Below, one piece after another: positions 9,501 through 17,700 of a DNA stretch of 64,000 nucleotides. The position numbers were made by a program, and so were the translations under genes. The notes under the pieces were generated by a model. It was not told where the DNA came from. It did no database searches and worked only from the letters and a program-made list of their open reading frames with translations. The DNA is from Streptomyces albicerus (lineage in GTDB: Bacteria > Actinomycetota > Actinomycetes > Streptomycetales > Streptomycetaceae), in assembly GCF_008905045.1 (NCBI RefSeq), contig NZ_VWMY01000007.1, positions 9,601-73,600 on the forward strand, read 5' to 3'. Position 1 is the first letter of the stretch. Every line of letters starts with the position of its first letter.

Positions 9501-10401
9501 GGCGAGGCTCAACCCCGCCCGCAGTGTCATCAGCGGCAGGGAAGTCCCGGAGGAGGGTTTCGACAACGCCGGTTTCGACAAGGGCGACAAGACCATCCCG
9601 GTCGACTGGCTCGAGGACACTCATCGCGACAAGAAGCTGCCTCCCGTGAACTCGCCGAAGTTCGATGACAACAAGCTGGCTTCCGGCTTCACGTCCGAAT
9701 ACCTGAACCAGAAGTTCGCCCTGGCCGAAGGAGACCGAAACACAAAACGCACACCTGAGCCGTTCGGATTCCGGTATCTCAACACGATGACGAATCTGAA
9801 GGACAGCGAACGATGGGACAGGACACACCTCTTGCCGTACGAGCTCGGCGGCAACGTCAAGAACCAGAACCTCGTTCCTGCGAGGCACTACCAGAACATG
9901 AAGCTCAGGGTGACCGAGGGGCCTGCCGGCAAGTGGATAGCCAACGGGACCCGGATCGCCTGGTATGAAGTGCAAATCACCTACCACCCGAAGAAGGACC
10001 ACCCCGGTGGAGGCGACCCCATCCAGGGGTTCCCGAACAAGCTGAACACGGCTTGGGGAAAGTACACGCGCAAGCCGGGCAAGAGCGGCGAGAGTCAGTC
10101 GCACTGGGATCGGGGACGCTCCGTGACCCAGGTGTCGATTCCGGACATGGAAGAGCCTCCGGCAAGCGGAGTGGCCCCAGAAGTCGCAGTGAACGATGAA
10201 AAGGACACGTACCGTCTCAAACTCGCTCTCGAAGCCCGGGATACACATATGCGGGCCATCCTGAAACTGCGCGACGAACAGCGGTTCACGAACGAGACCG
10301 AGATGATCGACCGCCTGCAGAAGTACCAACCGCGATTCAAGCTGATCAAGATTCAGCGCCGCCTCATCAAGCTGCGAGGCGAAGGCCGTCTACGGTTCTA
10401 G
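3583..10401 (+). CDS. Giant DUF4157 (eCIS core) protein with C-terminal nuclease-like domain; putative CIS cargo/toxin
   Basis: 2272 aa. (1) Residues about 45-120 are a DUF4157 domain with a metallopeptidase-like HELLH at 110-114. (2) About 250-1000 is disordered and acidic, rich in Glu/Lys/Ser/Gly/Ala. (3) About 1150-1285 is a charged coiled-coil-like stretch. (4) About 1286-1629 is a run of amphipathic and hydrophobic helices, as in translocation or tape-measure segments. (5) About 1630-1920 is a Lys/Pro linker with repeats like GKPKSDKDSP. (6) About 1925-2272 is a globular tip with DRTHLLPYELGG (H2082) followed by NQNLVPA, resembling HNH/DNA-RNA non-specific endonucleases of polymorphic toxins. 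DUF4157 marks eCIS-associated proteins, many of them toxins. The best reading is a self-processing or tagged cargo delivering a nuclease; segment 4 leaves a tape-measure or scaffold role possible. Codons in the tip look more A/T-rich than the rest. Confidence 0.8.
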   Translation: MSNSPTQDARSDQAAEQRRRKRKERAAKARTPEPKDVVSGAGQPLDVGVRRELEEQLGHDLSRVRLHTGRDAGQLTELLGADAVAVGQDIFFREGAYRPGTADGQRLLAHELLHTVQNPDGLGALRAGRDLGAVSLPQQAIEREAESAAQDLVRPAAQEAAPEVEAGQATPGWLRYATVDADRNRLEQIDPATLVDRLTNSVVRSLRGDPEDRSRRTRKQLARLPEELLDGVLDRLEDRLLGSEHDRVLDLVEEIESEGDSEEPDSFEAPVVEADAAEELRFERASEQRSAEEEREEESKPGAAPGPEKEPAGTEGAAGSTPENGSAAPGGEREQTPGSGTGSGPGTDTGTGSGSAGQQPSSPEAGQASGGKSEGAQQTGEKTSAGSEQGSKEEKKEAKEDKGEKGDKGNAADKADKADKADKDAADERDAPAASEEESAAKNRPGAVDALVAGQKAKPEDKAGRQKSTGTPTLGKDTRLPGPLSRLDGVRNQDLEGPEETADEDPFGSGSESEVEAGGEEKSAWDIKLQPEDFIPEQDPDVSGVPTADESDLASSAGAAVPSFSAPPATKADKVQAERDAEDAEDAAAEAESEPESEVDGGAALADREPSAGAEEGGPGDGQLGGLASEQAAAPSVSGSVPKDPKSGADPKAGPVAAQTAVQEAPGKSEGGGEVEETAAKEEKGTPAGGEKSGGAQEKASPQAGGGSGTAGSGAATGQDQKKADSASGSGAAASTGSAGSAGSEASSASAGSAASAGKGEPTAESQAPSSARDSHVSGSAAGGGGQSQSSDGGSGGSGSSGASAQTPAAQESAPAPATAAPEPTKAPEAPAPAEPTVAPAPAASAAKAAPAPKARAAKSAPAAKGSRGGGGGGGGGSAAVPAAKGKGKKDSGPAPNLSQVSPEAGLSTASNLKPHKALEAMGGVGGSVDRTVGDEHKALAAAPPSMQRPAGAPQTLQGKPKADAPAQYAQDPAQKSEAPEEEKAEVKGAKEPEGQIEAEKAEEPGGWDTFKMALGFGIGWIADKLGFEVDAQELAAKFAGLPTKDEALKQAQAGNAPGVELQGDAEQTAGEQGAAVDTKGQETVTTGRDDAARPMGENQVYPDAPKEQLKAKVPGQDGGKGGVPEGGASTGAVPPEAASEVAEHDRGPQFKAAFSDGQKGMSEGRQTKDRDFRDSQAKHKQKVDAEVAANTESQAGEREKALSDVTAQRADWRKEQDEELKNLGTKKTDRHEKVRKDVQDREKKTDDDVAKEKESGDKKIRDENTKAEEDAEKKRDESVNESGNWISKAFDWIKQKVIEIKNAIVRVIKSARDAVVGFIKNFKETVERWINEARKFIVDAVKNLINDLIEFAKALVRGIIELANRIRKFISSLISAAIAMVNRLAKMLKQIITDLLNAIGKLLSSILNILKKMLLDVIKAVVAAVKTVLEYASKLLSALGEFMLIAVDFLSDPGGWLSGAKNSAVDGAKNHLFREVQAAVKQWFQSKIEEIIGIPKAMIDKLIKGGFTLERIVKETWDAIVPQLPFIIGELVITKVIAKIIPGAGWAMAVIDAIRTAIGALSEILRAIGAVITWLKAVRQGGAGILFAKAVAAGIVALLELAYEFLLSGIGKYVAKVGRRLKGVAANMGKDKGGTGGGRPPAGQGSDDRGGKGGDRKAQPGTETRPTTGTPTTRPTTTAPRPGGTPDPKRPATTAPKRPATPGPAKDGPGAPKAPVDVKKPTGKDKNGRPKDKEDDRPDTRPTPAPKPKPQPAPKPKPKSEPDTRPRPKDDTTTKPKADQDSTKPKPDDKTPDKPKDQDPTRPTGKDGDKDGPGKPKSDNDSPTKPKSDKDSPGKPKSDRDAPGKPKPDKDGPGRPKSDRDTSGKPKSDKDGKKPGKDGPDGPTRKKPGRDGDKPGRPKSRQSKDNRKKEENSQDSKDDRLRRIVARIRPIEESRLRKGVTREDHKAELESMRRWYGLTELTRQHPPRFEVVARLNPARSVISGREVPEEGFDNAGFDKGDKTIPVDWLEDTHRDKKLPPVNSPKFDDNKLASGFTSEYLNQKFALAEGDRNTKRTPEPFGFRYLNTMTNLKDSERWDRTHLLPYELGGNVKNQNLVPARHYQNMKLRVTEGPAGKWIANGTRIAWYEVQITYHPKKDHPGGGDPIQGFPNKLNTAWGKYTRKPGKSGESQSHWDRGRSVTQVSIPDMEEPPASGVAPEVAVNDEKDTYRLKLALEARDTHMRAILKLRDEQRFTNETEMIDRLQKYQPRFKLIKIQRRLIKLRGEGRLRF

Positions 10402-10451
10402 AGCCGCACGCTCTTTTCTGTCCTCGACCCTGCTCTGCCCGAAGGTGAACC

Positions 10452-11156
10452 ATGACGGATCCTCTGACACAAAGCGAGACCCTGCAGATCGCTGCCATCA
10501 AGGAACTCGTGCAAAACCCCCTGTTCGATGCGACGTACGAGCAGGAGGACGTCACATTCCCGCTGGCGACCTTCGACCCGCTGTCGGACGAGAACCCGGA
10601 GTGGGCGGATGTGAGGCTCAGCGATGAGCTCAAGGAGTGCGCGCTGCGGTTCGTGTCCCTCTCGTGCGAATGGTCCTTCGCGTCCCAGGACCGGAACCTC
10701 ACGGGCGAGTTCAGCCTTCCCCACCTTTACCTGGCGATCACCAGGGACCCGCCGCTCCACAACGACCTGGCCACCGAGAGCGAGCGCGCTCTGCTCACCG
10801 GCCTCCGGATGATCGACTCCGCTCCCCGTCGGGCCACGGGTGAAGCCGCGTTCATCCGACTCGAGCCGCACAAGGACACGCTGGAGATCTGGTACCAGGA
10901 CCGATACCTGTTCGACGAGCAGAGCAACACACAGGGTTTCCTCAGAATGGAACTCAGCTATTGCGAGTACTTGGACACTCTGCGCCTCACCAAGGGCGCT
11001 TTCGGCTGGCAGATGCTCTTCGTCGACGCTTCTCTGCGTGACAGCGGATTCCGGACGCACGTGGAAAACCTCACGAACATGCTCGAGACATTCCCTTCCG
11101 CGTTCCCGCAGCACGACTACGCGACCCTGACGAGCCGCCTGGAGGCCCGCCTGTGA
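10452..11156 (+). CDS. Unknown protein, candidate immunity protein for the nuclease tip
   Basis: 234 aa, acidic, no signal peptide or membrane segment, and no family I recognise. It lies 50 bp downstream of the gene with the nuclease-like C-terminus and has the same slightly A/T-richer codon use as that C-terminus. That position and acidity are typical of immunity proteins for polymorphic nuclease toxins. However, its stop overlaps the GTG start of the tube gene (GTGA at 11153-11156), so it is built into the structural operon and could instead be a chaperone or structural accessory. Trp/Tyr/Phe-rich stretches such as LSCEWSF and EIWYQDRYLF indicate a folded globular domain. ATG at 10452 has an AAGGTGAA site upstream. 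Confidence 0.6.
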   Translation: MTDPLTQSETLQIAAIKELVQNPLFDATYEQEDVTFPLATFDPLSDENPEWADVRLSDELKECALRFVSLSCEWSFASQDRNLTGEFSLPHLYLAITRDPPLHNDLATESERALLTGLRMIDSAPRRATGEAAFIRLEPHKDTLEIWYQDRYLFDEQSNTQGFLRMELSYCEYLDTLRLTKGAFGWQMLFVDASLRDSGFRTHVENLTNMLETFPSAFPQHDYATLTSRLEARL

Positions 11157-11875
11157 CCCGCTACGCCGACATCCCCAAGCCCATCCGTTCCGGAATAGTC
11201 GTGATCGACCCTGAACGCGGCACCCCCCAACGAATAATCATCCTCCAATTCAACCCGGACACTCTGGAACGCAGCCTCTCGCCCCAGTCCGCCGGAGGCA
11301 GCGGTGACTCCGGTGGAGGGGGCAGCGGCAGCGGGGACAGAAACGAGGCTCTGCGTCTGAAGGGCCCCGCCCAGGAGACCTGGAAGTTCACCGCCGAGAT
11401 CGACGCGACCGATCAGTTCGAGGTCGCGGCGCCCGACGGGATCCACCCGCAGCTCGCCACGCTCGAAATGCTGGTGCACCCCACGACCGCGCAGATCCGT
11501 GACGCCTCGCGGCTCTCGCAGAAGGGGACCATCGAGATCAGCCCGATCGAGATGCCGCTGACGCTGTTCACGTGGGGCAGCAAGCGCGTCATGCCCGTAC
11601 GGCTCACCGAACTGTCCATCAATGAATCCGCCTTCGACGTGAACCTCAACCCGATCCGGGCCTCCCTCGGCATCGGCCTGAAGGTGCTCACCGTCAGCGA
11701 CCTGCCCGCCGGACACCGGGGCGCCGACCTCTACATGGCCCACCTCGCCCAGAAGGAACGCCTCGCGTCAGCCGCGCGGCGCGGCAGCCTCGGCGGACTC
11801 GGGCTCACCGGCGCCGACGCCGGCACAACAGGTGCGGCAGGCACAGCGGGCGGCACCCTGAGCGGAAGGCGCTGA
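11153..11875 (+). CDS. CIS tube/hub-adaptor protein (Cis7-like, tube-protein N-terminal family)
   Basis: 240 aa. The N-terminus reads RIIILQFNPDTLERSL, followed by a Gly/Ser loop and an FTAEIDATDQ strand. This is the pattern of the family described as contractile injection system tube protein, N-terminal domain (the Afp7/Pvc7 group). These proteins link the inner tube to the spike/hub. In Afp7 the fold is fused to LysM; here LysM is encoded by the next gene, so the function appears split over two polypeptides. The C-terminal 45 residues are a flexible Ala/Gly tail. GTG start overlapping the preceding stop; the LysM gene follows after 9 bp. Confidence 0.8.
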   Translation: MTRYADIPKPIRSGIVVIDPERGTPQRIIILQFNPDTLERSLSPQSAGGSGDSGGGGSGSGDRNEALRLKGPAQETWKFTAEIDATDQFEVAAPDGIHPQLATLEMLVHPTTAQIRDASRLSQKGTIEISPIEMPLTLFTWGSKRVMPVRLTELSINESAFDVNLNPIRASLGIGLKVLTVSDLPAGHRGADLYMAHLAQKERLASAARRGSLGGLGLTGADAGTTGAAGTAGGTLSGRR

Positions 11876-11884
11876 GCAAGCACC

Positions 11885-12265
11885 ATGGCCGACATCGAGC
11901 CCTACGAGAACGCCCTGGACGCCATCCCGGGCGCCCACCCCTACCCCCGTACCAGCCGCTACCACGACGCCGAGATCGGAATCCACCGGCAGCCCGACGG
12001 CACCGAAGTCCGTTACACCAAGCGCCGGTTGCTGCCACCCCTCGCCGAGAGGGAGGACGAGGGCCAGGACCACACCGTCAGCAGCGGCGAGCGCCCCGAC
12101 CTCCTCGGGCAGCGCTACTTCGGCGACCCCGCCCAGTGGTGGCAGATCGCCGACGCCAACCCCGTACTCGACCCGCGGGAGTTGACCGACGAGGCGGGCA
12201 AGGTCATCGAGGTGCCGCTCGCCGGCGGCTTCCCGCGGGCGGACCGGGGAGACCGGCGTGTCTGA
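11885..12265 (+). CDS. LysM-domain baseplate protein (second half of Cis7, gp53-like)
   Basis: 126 aa. The C-terminal 50 residues form a LysM-like module: RPDLLGQRYFGDPAQWWQIA, then DANPVLDPRELTDEAG and a closing IEVPL strand. The N-terminal half is a linker with conserved Tyr/Arg. Short LysM proteins of this kind clamp the hub or wedge to the tube in phage T4 (gp53) and CIS particles. ATG at 11885 follows the previous stop by 9 bp; its end overlaps the hub gene by 8 bp. There is no signal peptide, as expected for an intracellular assembly component. Confidence 0.8.
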   Translation: MADIEPYENALDAIPGAHPYPRTSRYHDAEIGIHRQPDGTEVRYTKRRLLPPLAEREDEGQDHTVSSGERPDLLGQRYFGDPAQWWQIADANPVLDPRELTDEAGKVIEVPLAGGFPRADRGDRRV

Positions 12266-13397
12266 ACTCCCCGTGGGGCGGGGCCCCGTACACATCACCC
12301 TCCAGATGGGACCGAAGCTCACCCGTCCCGTCCCCGCGGAGGTGACGGAAGCCCTGCTCTCCGCCCAGATCACCGCCACGGCGGGGGAGCGCAGCGGTTT
12401 CCAGCTCGCCTTCGACCTCACCAAGAACGGGCTCATCAACCGCACCCTCCTCCCGGAGGGGTTCTTCGACCCGAAGACCCGCGTCATCGTCTCGGTGAGT
12501 GTGAAAGGCACGCCCGAGGTGCTCCTCGACGGTCTGATCGTGCGGCAGGAGGTCGGCGCCAGCAACCAGCCGGGCCACTCCACGCTCACCGTCACCGGCG
12601 AGGACCTGTCGCTGCTGATGGACCTGGAGGAGCGGACGGACCGCTACCCCAACCTGCCGCCGTCCGAGCGCGTGCTGGCCATCCTGCGCAGGTACTCCGA
12701 CTACGGCATCCGGCCGGACGTCTACACGGAGAAGGTGTCCCAGCCCCCGCACCAGGACCTCCGCGTCCACTACCAGACGGGCACCGACCTCCAGTACGTC
12801 AACGAGCTGGCCCGCGCCAACGGCTACACCTTCTATCTGGAGCCCGGCCCCAACCCCGGCCAGTCGTCCGCCCGTTGGGGGCCCGAGGTGCGCCTCGGTA
12901 TCCGTCAGCACGCCCTCAACGTCAACATGGACGCCAACTCCACCGTCGATCAGCTGACGTTCTCCTACGACGGCACCGCGAGAGAAGAGCCGCAGGCCCG
13001 CTGGCAGGACCCCGGCACCCGGCAGTCCACCCTCCTGCCCCAACCGCCGATCAGCCCGCTGCGCCCGCCCCTCGGCAAACGGCCCACCCCGGCGCTCAAG
13101 CGCAGGACTCTGGCCGGCACCGCCAAGCAGCAGCGCGAGCAGGCCGAGGCCGAACTCCTCGCCCGGGCCGCCGTGTCCGCCGACGTCATCTCGGGCTCCG
13201 GCTCGCTCGACGTCAACCGGCACGGCTACATCCTCCAGCCCCGACAGCTGGTCGGCGTGCGCGGCGCGGGACGTGCGTACGACGGCGACTACTACGTCAA
13301 GTCCGTCACGCACACCCTGCGCCCGGGCTCGTACCAGCAGAACTTCACCGTCTCGAGGGAGGGCCTCGAAGCGCGGAGCGCCTACGTCAGGCCCTGA
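12258..13397 (+). CDS. CIS hub protein, phage late control gene D / VgrG N-terminal-like (Cis8 part)
   Basis: 379 aa. It matches the gpD/VgrG gp27-like hub fold. Key stretches are VLLDGLIVRQEVGASNQPG (beta-barrel domain), the SLLMDLEERTDRYPNL helix, and DLQYVNELARANGYTFYLEPG, a well-known gpD-family signature. In CIS particles this trimer forms the hub that carries the spike. It starts at GTG 12258, overlapping the LysM gene. The OB-fold spike part is a separate gene beginning 66 bp downstream, so Cis8 functions are divided between two genes. The spacer contains a purine-rich RBS (ccaggagcag) for the next gene. Confidence 0.85.
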   Translation: MSELPVGRGPVHITLQMGPKLTRPVPAEVTEALLSAQITATAGERSGFQLAFDLTKNGLINRTLLPEGFFDPKTRVIVSVSVKGTPEVLLDGLIVRQEVGASNQPGHSTLTVTGEDLSLLMDLEERTDRYPNLPPSERVLAILRRYSDYGIRPDVYTEKVSQPPHQDLRVHYQTGTDLQYVNELARANGYTFYLEPGPNPGQSSARWGPEVRLGIRQHALNVNMDANSTVDQLTFSYDGTAREEPQARWQDPGTRQSTLLPQPPISPLRPPLGKRPTPALKRRTLAGTAKQQREQAEAELLARAAVSADVISGSGSLDVNRHGYILQPRQLVGVRGAGRAYDGDYYVKSVTHTLRPGSYQQNFTVSREGLEARSAYVRP

Positions 13398-13463
13398 CAC
13401 ACACCGAGCCGAGCCACCCCAAGCAGCACCACGCAACACCCCACAGACCAGGAGCAGTTCAGC

Positions 13464-14000
13464 ATGGCGGTACCCAGCAATCGCTACCTCGGCAAGTTCC
13501 GCGGCCGGGTGGTCGACAACAACGACCCGCTGCGGATCGGGCGGATCACGGCCGAGGTCCCGGACGTGCTCGGCGACGAGCCGTCGACCTGGGCGCTGCC
13601 CTGTCTGCCGTTCACCGGACCGGAGTCGGGGCAGTTCGTGGTGCCGCCTCCGGGAGCGGGTGTGTGGGTCGAGTTCGAGCAGGGCGACCCCAGCTTCCCG
13701 GTGTGGACGGGGTGTTGGTACGGCGCCGCCGAGGAGCTGCCGCCCGACGCACGCCGCGAGCTGCAGGCGTCCTCGCCGAACAAGCCGGTCGTCGTGCAGA
13801 CGCCCCAGGCGCACAAGCTCGTGATGAACGACACGCCCGGCGCCGAGCAGGGAATCCTGCTCCAGGCCCAGGGCGGCGCGTACATCCGCATCACCAAGGA
13901 AGCCGTGGTCATCGCGACCGGCGCGGGCGCCGAGGTCCTGCTGCGCGGCGACCAAGTGACGATCAACGAGGGCCAGTTGACCGTGCTCTCGAAGCGATAG
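13464..14000 (+). CDS. CIS spike protein, baseplate assembly protein V / gp5 OB-fold (Cis8 part)
   Basis: 178 aa. The opening YLGKFRGRVVDNNDPLRIGR, then VPPPGAGVWVEFEQGDPSFP and VWTGCWYG, is the gp5/gpV OB-fold pattern shared by VgrG and phage baseplate V proteins. After the OB domain the chain continues with short beta repeats (GILLQAQGGAYIRITKEAVVI and similar), consistent with the triple-stranded beta-helix of a membrane-piercing spike. There is no lysozyme domain. It is followed 20 bp later by a PAAR-like tip candidate. Confidence 0.88.
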   Translation: MAVPSNRYLGKFRGRVVDNNDPLRIGRITAEVPDVLGDEPSTWALPCLPFTGPESGQFVVPPPGAGVWVEFEQGDPSFPVWTGCWYGAAEELPPDARRELQASSPNKPVVVQTPQAHKLVMNDTPGAEQGILLQAQGGAYIRITKEAVVIATGAGAEVLLRGDQVTINEGQLTVLSKR

Positions 14001-14020
14001 GAAGACGGGGGACGAATCAA

Positions 14021-14374
14021 GTGTCCAGCGCAACAGGCGCATCCGGGAGTCTGCTCGGCACCGGTGCCGTGATCAGCTGCCCGCACGGCGGCCGCGCCAC
14101 CACCGCCACCACATCCACCTCCGCGGTGCTCATGGACGGCATGCCCGTCGCCACGGCCGCGCACGGCTACGTCGTCACCGGCTGCCCGCACACCGTCGAC
14201 CGCGTGCCCGTGCCGTGCGTCTCCGTCCGCTGGACGGCCGACGGCACCGGCGTCACGGTCGACGGCGCGCCCGTGCTGCTCGACACCGCCGCCGCCCAGT
14301 GCTTCACGGCGGCCTTCGTGCCGCAGGGCCCGCCGGTCGTCCAGGCCGCGCAGCGAAAGGTGACCGTCCGATGA
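14021..14374 (+). CDS. PAAR-like spike-tip protein (Cis10 candidate)
   Basis: 117 aa from GTG 14021, chosen because GGGGGAC lies just upstream. The chain has LLGTGAVISCPHGGRATT, later VTGCPHTVDR, and a VLLDTAAAQCFTA segment. The two CPH motifs could bind metal, as do the His/Cys residues at the tip of PAAR proteins. Size, position after the gp5-like spike gene and the short beta-rich sequence support a conical tip (Cis10). The stop overlaps the ATG of the gp25 gene (ATGA). I am confident it is coding; the PAAR assignment is moderate because the classical PAAR motif is not clear. Confidence 0.72.
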   Translation: MSSATGASGSLLGTGAVISCPHGGRATTATTSTSAVLMDGMPVATAAHGYVVTGCPHTVDRVPVPCVSVRWTADGTGVTVDGAPVLLDTAAAQCFTAAFVPQGPPVVQAAQRKVTVR

Positions 14375-14757
14375 GCCCACGCACCCGCCCGCGTACCGAC
14401 ATCGCGTTCCCCTTCCGGGCCGACCGCCGAGGCCGCACCGCGCACGCCCGCCACGACGAGCACGTCCGCGACCTGATCGAGCAGGTGCTGTTCACCAGCC
14501 CCGGCGAGCGCGTCATGCGCCCCGACTTCGGCTGCGGACTGCTCGACCTGGTGTTCGCCCCCAACAGCCCCGAACTCACCAGCACCCTCGAACTGTCCGT
14601 GCAGGCCTCGTTGCAGCGCTGGCTCGGCGACCTCATCGACGTGGAGGCCCTGGACGTGGTCAGCGAGGACAACGTCATCCGCGTGTACCTCTCGTACGCC
14701 GTGCGCTCCACCGGGACGCGCCGCGACGACGTCTTCGAAGGGAGGGCCGCCGCATGA
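14371..14757 (+). CDS. Baseplate wedge protein, GPW/gp25 family (Cis9)
   Basis: 128 aa. Contains the conserved gp25 core: HVRDLIEQVLFTSPGERVM, RPDFGCGLLDLVFAP and a LIDVEALDVVSEDN strand, with the family Arg/Pro/Phe residues (GERVMRPDFG). gp25 initiates sheath polymerisation at the baseplate in phage T4, T6SS (TssE) and eCIS (Cis9). ATG at 14371 overlaps the preceding TGA, and its own stop overlaps the start of the baseplate J gene, so three consecutive genes are joined by 4-bp overlaps. Length is normal for the family. Confidence 0.93.
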   Translation: MSPRTRPRTDIAFPFRADRRGRTAHARHDEHVRDLIEQVLFTSPGERVMRPDFGCGLLDLVFAPNSPELTSTLELSVQASLQRWLGDLIDVEALDVVSEDNVIRVYLSYAVRSTGTRRDDVFEGRAAA

Positions 14758-17700
14758 CGAGCACGAGCACGACCACCTCCCGGCGGACGAAGGTAAGAGC
14801 CGCCCAGCTCAACGGAGTTGACGCCGTCGAGGTCGGTGACGACGGGCTGACGCTCACCGTCACGTTCCTCGGCAAGGCCCCGCACGGCCTGTGCGCCGAG
14901 AACGTACGCATCGACGGCGGCCGCCGTGTCACCGGCATCGAGGCCGTCGACGTGAGCGTCGAGCGCGAGGAGGACCCCGAGCTCGACGACCGGCTGTACG
15001 TCACCCTCGACAAGGCCGGCGACACCTCCCGCTACCGGCTCTCCCTCGTGGAGACCGACCCGTACGGACGCCCCGGCACGGAACCCTTCCGCGGCTTCGA
15101 CCAGCGCTACCACAGCGCGTCCTTCGCCTTCCGGCCCGACTGCCCCACGCCCTTCGACTGCAAGGACGACGACCGGCTGACGCCGGACTTCCCCGAAGCG
15201 CCCGTCGTCGACTACACCGCCCGCGACTACGAGACCATCCGCAAGCTGCTCCTCGACCGGCTCGCGCTCACCACCCCCGACTGGGTCGAGCGCAACCCCG
15301 CCGACCTGGGCATGACGCTCGTCGAGCTGCTCGCGTACACCGGCGACCAGATCAGCTACCAGCAGGACGCGGTCGCCACGGAGGCGTACCTCGACACCGC
15401 CCGCCGCCGGGTCTCCGTACGCCGTCACGTCCGGCTCATCGACTACGCGATGCACGACGGCTGCAACGCCCGGGCCTACGTCACCGTGGAGACCGCCGGC
15501 GAGCACACGCTGCTGCCGGGCACGTACCGCTTCGCCTCCGTCGACGTACGCACCCTCGACCCGCACGACCGACCGGAGCCCGGCACGGTCATCGGCGACG
15601 GGGACCTCGCCGAGCTCGACGAGCGCGGGTCCGTGGAGGTCTTCGAACCGGTCGCGTCGGCCGACCCGTTGGAGCTGCGGGCCGCGCACAACGCGATCCG
15701 CCTGTGGACCTGGGGCGGCGAGGTGTGCTCCCTGCCCAAGGGGGCGACCGCCGCGACCCTGCGCGACGAGTGGCGCGACGCGGAGACCTGCGAGGAGCGG
15801 CAACTCGACCTGAAGCCAGGGGACTTGCTCGTCCTGGAGGAAGTGAAGGGGCCGCGCACCGGCACCCCCGGCGACGCCGACCCGGCCCACCGGCAGGTCG
15901 TGCGCCTGACCTCCGTCACCCCGGGCCTCGACCGAATCGAGGACCAGCCGGTCCTGGAGGTCACCTGGGCCGCCGAGGACGCGCTGCGTTTCCCGTTCTG
16001 CCTCACCACCCGCGGCGGACGCGACTGCGAGCCCGTCGAGGACGTGACGATCGCGCGCGGCAACGTCGTCCTCGTCGACCACGGCCGCTCGCTGAACTGG
16101 TGCGGCGACAGCCTGCCGGAGACGGTGACCGTGCCGCCCGTGCCCGCCGTCGCCGGCTCGTGCGACCTCCCGGCCTTCGGCTGCCGGGACCACGAGGAGG
16201 GCAACGCGCCCGCCCGGCTCGTCAACTCCCTTACGGACAAGGCCGACTGCGGCAACGCGCTCACCCCGGACGACATCCGCGAGCTGTTCGAGGTCGTCGG
16301 CGAGGACGCGACCGTACGCGCCGGACTCGGCCTGGAACTCGCCGGGCAGCGGCAGGAGAGGGTGGTGCCGGGCACTGCGTACGCCCAGGCCGCGGCGCTG
16401 AGGACCCTGCTCGCCCAGTCCGCCTACCCGGGCATCGCGCCCCGCTTCCGGCCGGTCCTCGGCCGCTCGCCCGTGGCGCAGGCCGTACCGTTCCCCGACC
16501 CGCGGACCGTCGCCGCAGGCCAGGCCGAGCGCATCGCCGCCATCCCCGGCCGGGTCAGGCAGCGCCTCGTCGAGCTGTGGCGCAGTGCCCGCGACCGCGA
16601 CGGGCTCGGCGAGCAGGAGATCGCCGAACTCACCGTGATCTACGGCCTGAAGGTCCTGGAGCGGCTCGAACTCCACCTCCACCCGGTCCGTGCCCTGCGT
16701 GAACTCCTCTTCCGCAGCGACTCGTTGCTCGACGCGAAGCTGCGCCGCGTCGAGGTGCTGACGGCACGGGCGCGCGCGGGCACGGTCCTCGACGGGCACA
16801 TCGCCTGGGAGATCGCGCACAGTTGGGGTCCCGCGTACGCGGCCGGGCTGCACCCCGACGAGCTGGTGCTCCGCGGCCCCGCCTCGGCGGCGCTCCGGCA
16901 CGACCCACGACAGGCACTGCCCGCCGTACGGCTCCACGACGGCGACCTGACCTGGGAGCCGCGCCGCGATCTGCTCGACAGCACCTCCCGCGACCGGCAC
17001 TTCGTCGGCGAACTGGAAGACGACGGACGGCTCGCCCTGCGCTTCGGCGACGGCCGGCACGGGGCGCGTCCGACGCCCGGTGCGCGGCTCGAACTCCGCT
17101 ACCGGCTCGGCGGCGGCACCGCGGGCAATGTCGGCGCGGAGGCCATCAACCACCTGGTGATCTGCGGCGACGGCGATGGCGACGGCGATCGTGAGGAGCC
17201 GCCGGTGGCCGGCGTACGCAACCCGCTGCCCGCCGTCGGCGGCACGGTGCCCGAACCGGTCGAGCAGGTACGCCAGTTGGCCCCGCTCGACCTGCGCCGC
17301 ACCCGCCTGCGCGCCGTCACCGCCGACGACTACGCGGCCCTCGCCTCCGCCCTGCCCGGCGTACAGCGGGCCGCCGCCGAGATCCGCTGGACCGGCAGCG
17401 TCCAGGAGGCCCACATCGCCGTGGACGCGTACGGCACCGGCGCCCCCTCGGGCAAGCTGCTCGACGAGGTGGCGCAGGCCCTGGAGGCCTACCGGCGCAT
17501 CGGCCACGACCTCGTCGTCGGCCCGGCCCGGCTGGTACCCCTCGACATCGCGCTGAAGGTGTGCGCGATCCCCGGCCACCAGCACGGGCAGATCCTGGCC
17601 GAGCTGTACCGCGTGCTCGGCAGCGGCCGCCTTCCGGGCGGGCGGCTCGGCTTCTTCCACCCGGACGCGCTGACCTTCGGCGAACCGGTCAGGCTCAGCC

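Noticed and set aside
7108..10329. 1073-codon open frame on the minus strand
   Set aside because: It lies opposite the DUF4157 gene; long antisense frames arise from the G/C codon bias of the + strand gene. Its translation is low-complexity with no start signal.
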